From the NCBI GenBank assembly GCA_035544835.1, contig DASZZV010000424.1:1-5984 (forward strand): a DNA stretch of 5,984 nt, written 5' to 3'. The stretch is from DASZZV01 sp035544835 (lineage in GTDB: Bacteria; Acidobacteriota; Thermoanaerobaculia; Gp7-AA8). Of the stretch, positions 1 to 5,842 are shown in pieces. Each line of letters opens with the position of its first letter. Position 1 is the first letter of the stretch. A program made the translations under genes and the position numbers. Below the pieces are notes generated by a model, which worked only from the letters and a program-made list of their open reading frames with translations, was not told the origin of the DNA and did no database searches.

Positions 1-118
1 AGCGATCTGAATTCAGATCCTGCCGCTGGAGATCCTTCGCCGCGGCGGCTCAGGATGACAAGCACGTTTCTTTCCCTCATCGGCGACGCAGTGTCGTCCC
101 TTGCTCGGGATGACACCC
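1..118. repeat. Left-edge cluster of dispersed palindromic (REP-like) repeats
   Basis: No gene is visible before the ABC operon. A perfect 16-nt palindrome (GATCTGAATTCAGATC) lies at 4-19. At 31-59 is a GATCCTTCGCC...GGCTCAGGATGAC unit whose ends ATCCT (32-36) and AGGAT (52-56) can pair around a GC-rich palindrome (38-47). At 91-116 is a short hairpin, GTGTCGTCCC / GGGATGACAC, with a 6-nt loop and one G-T pair. The 16-mer at 47-62 recurs inverted at 5786-5801. The 16-mer at 103-118 recurs directly at 5969-5984 and inverted at 5843-5858. Recurrence at both window ends is seen directly; that these are genome-wide intergenic repeats is inferred from their resemblance to the common TCATCCTGAGC-type repeats. 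The left end may be cut by the window boundary. Confidence 0.7.
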
Positions 119-119
119 G

Positions 120-173
120 CGAGAGGCATACGCTCTCGGCAATGACTCACACCCGAGGCGGCAGGACGCCGCC
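120..173. other. Leader region of the ABC operon with two small hairpins
   Basis: Between the repeats and the ATPase start are two small inverted repeats: CGAGAG (120-125) with CTCTCG (133-138), and GGCGGC (157-162) with GCCGCC (168-173) around a 5-nt loop. They could be part of the operon leader or simply the tail of the repeat cluster. I see no convincing -35/-10 pair and no U-tract after the second hairpin, so neither a promoter nor an attenuator is claimed. Confidence 0.3.
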
Positions 174-219
174 CCCCATTTACGCAACCATTCCTCGCGT
201 CAGCCGTACACTCATTGCG

Positions 220-1176
220 ATGTCACAACCAGCCATCCAGACCGACAGTCTGGGAAAAACGTATACCGCGTCGTTCGGGGCGAAGAAAATCACCGCCTTA
301 CGCGATTTGACGCTCACCGTAAATCCGGGAGAGATCTTTGGTCTGCTCGGACCGAATGGGGCCGGCAAGACCACCACGGTCAAGCTTCTCCTGAACCTCA
401 GCCGCGCCACCACCGGCTCGGCAACGATCTTCGGGATCCCGACGACCGATCCCAGCTCGCGCCAACGCATCGGCTACCTGCCGGAAGGACATCGGTTTCC
501 CGGTTACCTCACCGCCCGCGAGACGCTGTCGATCTTCGGCCGGATGTCGGGTGTCGACGCAGCGACTCTGAACAGCCGCATGATGCCCCTCCTGGAGCGC
601 CTGCGAATCGCTCAATGGGTCGACGTGCGCGTCAAGAAGTTCTCCAAAGGCATGGTGCAGCGGCTCGGAATTGCTTCGGCGCTCATTCACGAGCCCGACC
701 TTCTGCTGCTCGACGAGCCGACAGACGGTGTCGATCCTGTAGGCCGCCGCGAGATCCGCGACCTGCTCCGTGAGGAGGCGCAAAAGGGAAAGACCATCTT
801 CCTGAACTCACATCTGTTGAGCGAGATCGAGCTGATGTGCGACCGCGTTGCGATTCTGCGGCGCGGAAGCGTGGCCGCGATTGGAAACATCGAGGAGCTC
901 ACCCGTCAGGAATCGCGGTACAAACTGGTGGCCTCATCGATCGACGACTCTCTGGTCGATCGCTTTCGCAGCAGTGGCGCCAACGTGCAGCGCGAGAACG
1001 GACATCTGCTTCTGGGTGTCCGCGACATCCGACATCTCAATGAGCTCATCGACGCAGCCCGCAGCAATGGGTCCTTGCTCTCCGAAGTATCAGAAGTCCG
1101 CTCCTCGCTCGAGGACGTATTCGTCGACCTCGTCAAAACGGGCGACGCCAGCGACGCACGGGAGACAGAAGCATGA
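220..1176 (+). CDS. ABC-2 type transporter, ATP-binding subunit
   Basis: Cytoplasmic ATPase expected to power the membrane subunit encoded immediately downstream. With the start at 220 it is 318 residues, usual for NatA/DrrA-like exporter ATPases. Walker A is GPNGAGKT (44-51), the signature is the degenerate FSKGM (141-145), Walker B is LLLLDEPTDG (161-170) followed by the D-loop VDP, and the switch histidine is in NSHLL (H198). The Q-loop reads GYLPEGHRF, with Glu where classical transporters have Gln, which is common in this subfamily. Residues from about 235 form the extra C-terminal domain ending SLEDVFVDLVK, typical of ABC-2 exporters. The frame is open back to an ATG at 55, but that stretch has no ABC homology and starts inside a repeat, so 220 is preferred. 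No clear Shine-Dalgarno precedes 220. The stop overlaps the permease start (ATGA). The exported substrate is unknown. Confidence 0.95.
   Translation: MSQPAIQTDSLGKTYTASFGAKKITALRDLTLTVNPGEIFGLLGPNGAGKTTTVKLLLNLSRATTGSATIFGIPTTDPSSRQRIGYLPEGHRFPGYLTARETLSIFGRMSGVDAATLNSRMMPLLERLRIAQWVDVRVKKFSKGMVQRLGIASALIHEPDLLLLDEPTDGVDPVGRREIRDLLREEAQKGKTIFLNSHLLSEIELMCDRVAILRRGSVAAIGNIEELTRQESRYKLVASSIDDSLVDRFRSSGANVQRENGHLLLGVRDIRHLNELIDAARSNGSLLSEVSEVRSSLEDVFVDLVKTGDASDARETEA
1160..1164 (+). promoter_or_regulatory. Ribosome binding site of the permease gene
   Basis: GGGAG sits 8 nt before the ATG at 1173, inside the end of the ATPase gene. Together with the ATGA overlap it supports the permease start and translational coupling of the two subunits. 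Confidence 0.7.
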
Positions 1177-2015
1177 GAGTCGTTCTGGCAAACATCGAAG
1201 AAGTTTTCCGCGAGGCCGCAGCGCGCTGGACGCTCATCGCTTACTTCGTTCTGTCCTCGCTGTTCATCATCACCTTCGCCTCGGCCGTCAACCTCGACGT
1301 CGTTGACGGTGCCCTGGCCGGAGCGAAGCTGTTCGGTCAGCAGGTTCACATGAACGGGGGTGGCGGACAGATGGATGAGCTGGTCCTCAGCTTCGAGTCC
1401 AAATTCTCGACATTCCTTTATGTGGTCGGGATTTTCCTGGCCATCTTTTCCACGGCGCACCTCGTGCCGCGACTTCAGGAAAAGGGCACGATCGATCTGT
1501 ACCTGTCTCGGCCGGTGGCGCGCACCAAACTGCTGCTGTCGCGCTACATCGCCGGGCTGATCCTGGCGGCGGTCAACGTGATCTACCTGGTCGGCTCGAC
1601 CTGGCTCATCGTGGCCTGGAAGACCCACGTGGTGCATCCCCGTTTCATGTTGAGTGCCGTGATCATCATGTTCGCCATCGCCACGCTGCTGGCCTTCGCC
1701 TTTCTCGTCGGCGTCGTCACCTCGTCAACGGCGGTGTCGATCATGGCCAGCTACGCGATCTTCTTCATGTCGTCGATCCTGGCGGCGCACAAACAGTTCG
1801 AGGCGGCGGTGTCGCACGCCTGGAGCGCCCGTACGATTCAGGTTCTCTACTGGGTTTTTCCCAAGACATTCGAATTAGGGAAGGCGGTTTACGGTTTCGT
1901 ATCGGGAGGGCCGGGTAATGGTGCTGATTTCACCCTCCCCTTCCTCACAACCGCCCTCTTCGCTGTCGCTTCACTCACCGCAGCAAGTTGGCTGTTCCAT
2001 CGAAAGGAGTTTTAG
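1173..2015 (+). CDS. ABC-2 type transporter, membrane (permease) subunit
   Basis: Integral inner-membrane partner of the upstream ATPase, 280 residues. Six hydrophobic segments are visible, at roughly 19-39, 80-97, 124-147, 158-183, 186-204 and 256-274, the usual count for one ABC-2 half-transporter. The stretch after the second segment (EKGTIDLYLSRPVARTKLLL, 103-122) matches the conserved 'GT..LLLSRPVSR..ll..K' element of ABC-2 permeases of the NosY/GldF kind, which lies on the cytoplasmic side and is thought to couple to the ATPase. The first outer loop (about 40-79) is long and contains NGGGG. Only one permease gene is present, so a homodimer with two ATPase chains is the likely assembly (inference). 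It starts within the ATPase stop codon and ends 2 nt before the next gene. The C-terminal WLFHRKEF, a short basic tail after the last segment, is typical of the family. Substrate not predictable. Confidence 0.92.
   Translation: MRVVLANIEEVFREAAARWTLIAYFVLSSLFIITFASAVNLDVVDGALAGAKLFGQQVHMNGGGGQMDELVLSFESKFSTFLYVVGIFLAIFSTAHLVPRLQEKGTIDLYLSRPVARTKLLLSRYIAGLILAAVNVIYLVGSTWLIVAWKTHVVHPRFMLSAVIIMFAIATLLAFAFLVGVVTSSTAVSIMASYAIFFMSSILAAHKQFEAAVSHAWSARTIQVLYWVFPKTFELGKAVYGFVSGGPGNGADFTLPFLTTALFAVASLTAASWLFHRKEF
2004..2009 (+). promoter_or_regulatory. Ribosome binding site fixing the start of the exported protein
   Basis: AAGGAG lies 8 nt before the ATG at 2018. An in-frame ATG at 1988 lies upstream of this site, inside the permease gene, and has no such site. 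Starting at 2018 also places a normal signal peptide at the very N-terminus. Confidence 0.85.
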
Positions 2016-2017
2016 TC

Positions 2018-2998
2018 ATGAGATACCAGGTCAAACCATTCGCTACTCTGCTTTTCGGCGGGGCACTCATCCTTGGTGCGTCCATCGCTTCGGCCGCCAC
2101 CAGTCCAGGCGCATTGCAGCTCGTGCCCGGTGATGCAGTCGCCGTCGGTTACGTTCGCCTCGATCAGCTCCGCACCAGCCCGCTTTCGGGCCGCATCTTC
2201 CACGACACCGACAACATCACCGTCCATGGTGACGGCGAGGAGTTTCTGAAGGAGACGGGACTGCAGCCGTCCAAAGACATCGATGCCGTCGTCTTTGCCT
2301 TGCGTGCTTCGGATTCGCCCAACGGCGACGTCCTCCTCGGGCTGGAAGGACGCTTCGACGTTCAGAAGCTCTCCGCCGCCTCGGCCTCACACGACGGCAA
2401 GCGAGTCGATACCGCCAGCGGCGCCTACTATCGTTTTCCGCACGGAGAAAATGACGGCCAGCAGGGCGCCGTCGCCTTCCTGAACAAACGCCTCGTGATC
2501 CTCGGAACGGAGCGGGCCGTGCTCTCCGCTCTCACCGCCTACAGTAAAGGGGGCAGCGGCTTCGCCACCTCGACACTGGGACGGGAGATGCGCCGCGTCG
2601 ATCGCGACGTTTCGGCCTGGGCTCTCGTCGACGTGCCCCGCATGTCCAACATGAAAGGCCCCGCGATGAAGGTCGGTTCATCGACCACCTCGCCGGTCAT
2701 CGCCGCACTCGGCAGGATGACGACCGTCGCCATCTGGACCAAAGATACAGGCGATGCGTTGCAGGTTGGTGGGGTGGCCCTCACCAACGACGTCGATACT
2801 CGCGACCTGGTCGCTGACGCCGCCCGCGGCGTGCTGGCTGCGTGGAGACTGGCGCTGCAGGACAAGGCACCCGAGGTGATCCCGGTGCTTCGTCAGTTCA
2901 AGATCACGACTGACAATGAAGGCGTGAAGTTCTCCGGCACTGTCCCGGCCTCGGCCATCGACAGCCTGCGAGCCCACAAAAGCGTCGCCGCCAGGTAA
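2018..2998 (+). CDS. Exported protein of unknown function in the ABC operon
   Basis: 326 residues. The N-terminus is a classic Sec signal peptide: basic start (MRYQVK), hydrophobic core about 8-22 and a likely AXA cleavage at SIASA-A (after residue 26). There is no cysteine at the cleavage site, so it is not a lipoprotein. The mature part begins with a LQLVPGDAVAVGYVRLDQL segment (33-51), then a GLQPSKDIDAVVFAL element (81-95), a GLEGRFDVQKL segment (108-118), AVAFLNKRLVILGT (151-164) and a C-terminal KFSGTVPASAI (304-313). This alternation of short beta-like strands and 'avoidance-of-zero score' style loops resembles large uncharacterised exported proteins (DUF3352-like layout), but I cannot assign a family or catalytic residues. 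No further membrane segment is seen. It starts 2 nt after the permease stop, so it is probably made with the transporter, perhaps as a periplasmic partner. That role is inference. Confidence 0.88.
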   Translation: MRYQVKPFATLLFGGALILGASIASAATSPGALQLVPGDAVAVGYVRLDQLRTSPLSGRIFHDTDNITVHGDGEEFLKETGLQPSKDIDAVVFALRASDSPNGDVLLGLEGRFDVQKLSAASASHDGKRVDTASGAYYRFPHGENDGQQGAVAFLNKRLVILGTERAVLSALTAYSKGGSGFATSTLGREMRRVDRDVSAWALVDVPRMSNMKGPAMKVGSSTTSPVIAALGRMTTVAIWTKDTGDALQVGGVALTNDVDTRDLVADAARGVLAAWRLALQDKAPEVIPVLRQFKITTDNEGVKFSGTVPASAIDSLRAHKSVAAR

Positions 2999-3027
2999 GC
3001 GCCCAAGCTCAAGCGGTTAAAGTACGA

Positions 3028-3062
3028 CGAGCCTTCCGTCCCCGCCCGGGGAGGAAGGCTCG
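3028..3062. terminator. Hairpin between convergent operons, probable bidirectional terminator
   Basis: CGAGCCTTCC (3028-3037) pairs with GGAAGGCTCG (3053-3062). After one bulged G (3038), TCCCC (3039-3043) pairs with GGGGA (3048-3052), leaving the 4-nt loop GCCC: 15 bp in total. It lies 29 nt after the stop of the exported protein and about 80 nt after the stop of the minus-strand phosphatase. No U-tract follows on the plus strand. On the minus strand the hairpin is followed by TACTTTAA, a weak run. Position and stability favour termination for both operons; the missing U-tract keeps the call below certain. Confidence 0.65.
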
Positions 3063-3142
3063 CTGTACACGCGAAAGCAAAGAACCACGCAGAAAGTGAG
3101 TGCGATCCAGGGATGAAAACCGTTCTTTTCCCGCCCATACAG

Positions 3143-3754
3143 TCATGGACAGTGCGACGTGTCATTCCAGACTTTTAGTACATAGCGATCCATTCGCCAT
3201 TGAAAGATGTTCAGAGCGGCATTGTCCTGAGCAAAGCTACGAGAGGTCTCCAGAGGCAGGCCGAGCAGAAGCGTCGCCGCGACTCGAATCGCCAGACCGT
3301 GGGAAACGATCACGACTGTGCCTCGCCCGTCCCCGTCGTCGCCCTGGATTCGATCGAGAGCCCGCTTCATTCTCTCTGCCAGGTGAACGAATGATTCACC
3401 ACCCGGACAGGCCAGTGACATGTCCTTCGTCCAGCGCCGGAAAAAATCAGGCTCCGCTCGTTGGACGTCGACGAACGTGGAACCCTCCCATTCTCCGCAA
3501 TTCAGCTCCCGCAGGTCATCGAGAACGCGAGGCTCGAGACCGGTAGCTCGGGCCACTTCGAGCGCTGAGCTGACAGCTCGTGGAAGGTTCGAGGAGTAAA
3601 GGGCTGTCGGACCGCACGCACCGATGCGTTCGGCGAGTCGCTGCACCTGTTGCAGGCCTCGATCGGAAAGAACGCTGTCACTCCAGCCCTGAGCAACTCC
3701 ACGGATGTTGTCGAGCGTCTCACCATGACGCACCAGAAGGATCTGATCGATCAT
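3143..3754 (-). CDS. Histidine phosphatase family protein (phosphoglycerate mutase-like fold)
   Basis: 203-residue cytoplasmic phosphatase of the branch-1 histidine phosphatase superfamily. The phospho-accepting histidine is in LVRHGET (H10, with R9). A second arginine is in SSNLPRA (R59), the probable acid is Glu83 in LRELNCGEWEG, and the second catalytic histidine is in VSHG (H152). The segment PGGESFVHLAERM (117-129) is typical of the CobC/GpmB-like broad-specificity phosphatases. At 203 residues it lacks the insertions of true 2,3-bisphosphoglycerate-dependent mutases (about 230-250 residues), so a phosphatase is more likely than a mutase. The substrate is open: alpha-ribazole phosphate, phosphoserine or sugar phosphates are possible. 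Its ATG overlaps the gpmI stop (ATGA, 3751-3754). Only a distant GAGG precedes it, so translation probably depends on ribosomes finishing gpmI. Confidence 0.93.
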   Translation of the reverse strand: MIDQILLVRHGETLDNIRGVAQGWSDSVLSDRGLQQVQRLAERIGACGPTALYSSNLPRAVSSALEVARATGLEPRVLDDLRELNCGEWEGSTFVDVQRAEPDFFRRWTKDMSLACPGGESFVHLAERMKRALDRIQGDDGDGRGTVVIVSHGLAIRVAATLLLGLPLETSRSFAQDNAALNIFQWRMDRYVLKVWNDTSHCP

Positions 3755-5328
3755 CGCGGAGACGGACCTCGTTCGAAGAGCGACTCGGCAGTCATCTCCG
3801 CCGGCTTCTCGATCCCCAGGATGTCGAGAAGGGTGGGGGCGACGTTCTCCAGCGCACCACCCTTGCGCAGCGTTCCCGACGCATTGCCCGCGGGGTCGAA
3901 GAGAATGAAGGGAACAGGGAAATTTGTGTGAGCGGTATGGGGCTGCTTCTTCGCCTCGTCATACATCAGCTCACAGTTCCCATGATCGGCAGTGATCAGG
4001 GCAACGGCTCTGGCCCGGCGGACGGCGTCGAGAATCTTCGCCATGGCCGCATCGGTCTCCTCGATGGCCTCGACAGCAGCCTCCATCTTCCCGGTGTGCC
4101 CGACCATGTCGGGATTGGCGATATTGAGAATCACGGCCTGATATTTTCCGCCGTCGATCTCCTGCACGACACGATCGGCCAGCTCGCGGAGCGACATCGC
4201 CGGCTGAAGGTCGTACGTTGGAACTTTTGGGGAAGGAATCAGTACACGCTCCTCCCCCTCACTGATTGCGTCGGAGCCTCCGTTGAAGAAAAAGGTGACG
4301 TGCGCGTACTTCTCGGTCTCGGCAATTCGCAACTGCCGCATCCCTTCCCGCGAAAAAATCTCGCCGAGGTGGTTATGAACGCTGACCGGCGGAAAAACGA
4401 CCGGGAAGGCGAAGTCTTCGTGGTAGCGCACCATCGACATCAGATGGACGTGTGGAAAGCGGGTCCGCTCGAAACCGGTGATGGCGGGATCGCGAAAGGT
4501 CGTGACGAGCTGCCGCATTCTGTCAGCCCGGTAGTTGAAAAAGAGCAGCGTGTCGCCATCACTCACGCGCCCGACCGCGCCTGCCGCGGAGCGAACCGAG
4601 ATCGGCTCCATGAACTCGTCGTTGATTCCGTCCTGATAAAAACGCTCCACTGTCGCGACGGCATCACTGGTCTCGGTTCCGGTACCGAAAGTCATCAGGT
4701 CATAGCCACGCTGAATCCGTTCCCAGCGACGATCGCGATCCATCGAGTAGTACCGGCCGATGACATCAGCCAGGTGAACCTGCGGCTTGTCTCGGATGAA
4801 GTCGAGCAGCCGGTTGAGGTACTTCACTGCAGAGATGGGCGACGTATCGCGGCCGTCGAGAATGGCGTGGACGAAAACCGAGGGAGCTCCATCGCGTGTG
4901 GTCATTCCGTTGGCGAGGGCTGCGTCGATGAGGCCGTGCAGATGGTTCTGCTGTGAGTGTACGCCTCCATCAGAAAGGAGACCGGCAAAATGAACCGCCG
5001 TACCGCTCTTCAGCGCTTTCGAAAAAGCATCCACCAGAACCGGACTGCGAGAAAGCTGGCCGGTCTGAACAGCCTTGTTGATACGAACCAGATCCTGATC
5101 GACGACCCGACCTGCGCCGATATTGAGATGGCCGACCTCGGAATTCCCCATCTGCCCTTCCGGCAGGCCGACACGCAGCCCCGAAGCCTCGAGCGTCGTC
5201 CAGGCACTGCTTTTAAAGAGATGGCGAAAGAGAGGCGTTCGTGCCGCAGCAATGGCGTTCCACGAAGTCTCGGCGCGGCAGCCGAAGCCATCGAGAACGA
5301 TCAAACACACAAGAGGACGTGAGGTCAT
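3751..5328 (-). CDS. gpmI: 2,3-bisphosphoglycerate-independent phosphoglycerate mutase
   Basis: Glycolytic and gluconeogenic enzyme interconverting 3- and 2-phosphoglycerate through a phosphoserine intermediate, with two bound metal ions, usually Mn. With the start at 5328 it is 525 residues, normal for the family (about 510-550). Numbering from that Met, the metal and active-site positions are all visible: D13 in VLDGFG, catalytic S63 in GNSEVGH, H124 in GGVHS, R160-D161 in DGRDTSP, R192 in IGRYYSMDRD, R267 and R270 in NYRADR, K340 in TEKYAH, D407 and H411 in NPDMVGHTG, D448-H449 in ADHGN, and H467 in HTAHTN. Both the alkaline phosphatase-like domain and the inserted transferase domain are complete. 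A GTG at 5361 in the same frame would add 11 residues but has no ribosome site; the ATG at 5328 has GGAG 6 nt upstream and starts just before the conserved LDGFG. It is translationally coupled to the downstream phosphatase gene. Confidence 0.97.
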   Translation of the reverse strand: MTSRPLVCLIVLDGFGCRAETSWNAIAAARTPLFRHLFKSSAWTTLEASGLRVGLPEGQMGNSEVGHLNIGAGRVVDQDLVRINKAVQTGQLSRSPVLVDAFSKALKSGTAVHFAGLLSDGGVHSQQNHLHGLIDAALANGMTTRDGAPSVFVHAILDGRDTSPISAVKYLNRLLDFIRDKPQVHLADVIGRYYSMDRDRRWERIQRGYDLMTFGTGTETSDAVATVERFYQDGINDEFMEPISVRSAAGAVGRVSDGDTLLFFNYRADRMRQLVTTFRDPAITGFERTRFPHVHLMSMVRYHEDFAFPVVFPPVSVHNHLGEIFSREGMRQLRIAETEKYAHVTFFFNGGSDAISEGEERVLIPSPKVPTYDLQPAMSLRELADRVVQEIDGGKYQAVILNIANPDMVGHTGKMEAAVEAIEETDAAMAKILDAVRRARAVALITADHGNCELMYDEAKKQPHTAHTNFPVPFILFDPAGNASGTLRKGGALENVAPTLLDILGIEKPAEMTAESLFERGPSPR

Positions 5329-5334
5329 CGCAGA

Positions 5335-5338
5335 CTCC
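5335..5338 (-). promoter_or_regulatory. Ribosome binding site of gpmI
   Basis: On the minus strand GCGGAG is followed by a 6-nt spacer and the ATG at 5328. This decides against the longer GTG start at 5361, which is preceded only by CGCGCGCT. Confidence 0.65.
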
Positions 5339-5394
5339 GCACTGATATTGGTGAAGGGCACAGCGCGCGAAACGTTAATACTCTCGTCGGTGAC

Positions 5395-5490
5395 TTAGAA
5401 ATACAGAAAGGTCATCGGCGGCAGCACGAAGGCCCGGCGCGGAGATGCGAACGATACCAGAATCAAAATGAGGAAGGGAACGGGGCGGAC
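5395..5490 (-). other. Possible remnant of a membrane-protein C-terminus
   Basis: In the gap between the DUF4177 gene and gpmI, the minus strand reads without a stop from 5490 to a TAA at 5395-5397, 31 codons. The translation contains RPVPFLILILVSFASPRRAF and then VLPPMTFLYF. It has a hydrophobic core, and about three quarters of third positions are G or C, like the real genes here. The PVPF...P.R..F...FLYF pattern loosely recalls the last transmembrane segments of CDP-diacylglycerol-serine phosphatidyltransferase (PssA), from memory only. It has no good start codon, no ribosome site and follows directly after the DUF4177 stop in the same frame. It could be a decayed gene tail, part of a longer readthrough product, or chance. 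Confidence 0.2.
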
Positions 5491-5691
5491 CTAGACGGCA
5501 GCGGCGATGGCTTTCTCGCGCTTGAAAACCATTCCGATGTGATCGGTCGCGCCAGTTTTGAAGTTGATCGAGGTGATGCTCACCAGCTCCCACCCCTCAT
5601 CGCCGAGCCGGTTCAGCTCCTCGGCGCGTCGCGGGTCCATCGAGTAGTTCTCAGACCGGACGTTGATAATTTTGTACTCCCAGATCTTCAT
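5491..5691 (-). CDS. Small DUF4177-type protein
   Basis: 66 residues, soluble, cytoplasmic by appearance (no signal peptide or membrane segment). The pattern MKIWEYKIINV at the start, then EELNRLGDEGWELVSIT (24-40) and a final GMVFKRE (53-59), is the recognisable DUF4177 layout: a first strand, a helix, the 'lg.eGWElv' turn and a closing strand ending in FKR. The function of this family is unknown. The frame is open upstream to an ATG at 5793, but that 34-residue extension has no family match and begins inside a repeat. The ATG at 5691 has a strong ribosome site 6 nt upstream and matches the usual family start. It precedes gpmI by 162 nt on the same strand; shared transcription is possible but not shown. 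Confidence 0.85.
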   Translation of the reverse strand: MKIWEYKIINVRSENYSMDPRRAEELNRLGDEGWELVSITSINFKTGATDHIGMVFKREKAIAAAV

Positions 5692-5697
5692 GCTCCG

Positions 5698-5704
5698 CCT
5701 CCCC
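5698..5704 (-). promoter_or_regulatory. Ribosome binding site of the DUF4177 gene
   Basis: Minus-strand GGGGAGG, 6 nt before the ATG at 5691. It is the strongest ribosome site in the window and fixes the short start. Confidence 0.8.
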
Positions 5705-5785
5705 AATCCCCTGCATTGTCGCGGTGCTCCAAAGTCTATCACTGGGTGTGGCCATCGTGCATCGGGGTCGCTCTCGCAGCAAAGG

Positions 5786-5801
5786 CTTGTCATCCTGAGC
5801 C
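5786..5801. repeat. Dispersed repeat, inverted copy of the left-edge repeat
   Basis: CTTGTCATCCTGAGCC is the exact reverse complement of positions 47-62. It lies upstream of the DUF4177 gene just as its partner lies upstream of the ABC operon. A TGTCATCC-to-TGAGC core of this kind is widespread in intergenic regions of several environmental phyla. Confidence 0.7.
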
Positions 5802-5842
5802 GGGGACAGCGTGCGCGCTGCCACTGAGAAAAGAAACTGAGT

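Noticed and set aside
906..1637. A 243-codon minus-strand frame opposite the ABC genes
   Set aside because: It is antisense to a well supported ATPase and permease, spans their junction and shows no domain.
1988..2017. Upstream ATG for the exported protein
   Set aside because: It lies inside the permease gene, has no ribosome site, and would place ten residues ahead of the basic start of the signal peptide.
2893..3165. A 90-codon minus-strand frame through the convergent spacer
   Set aside because: It overlaps the ends of two real genes and the terminator hairpin, has no ribosome site and no family resemblance.
3580..4956. A 458-codon open frame on the plus strand
   Set aside because: It lies wholly opposite gpmI and the phosphatase gene, whose catalytic motifs are complete. 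Its product is rich in Arg, His and Asp with no recognisable domain, as expected for the antisense of GC-rich coding sequence.
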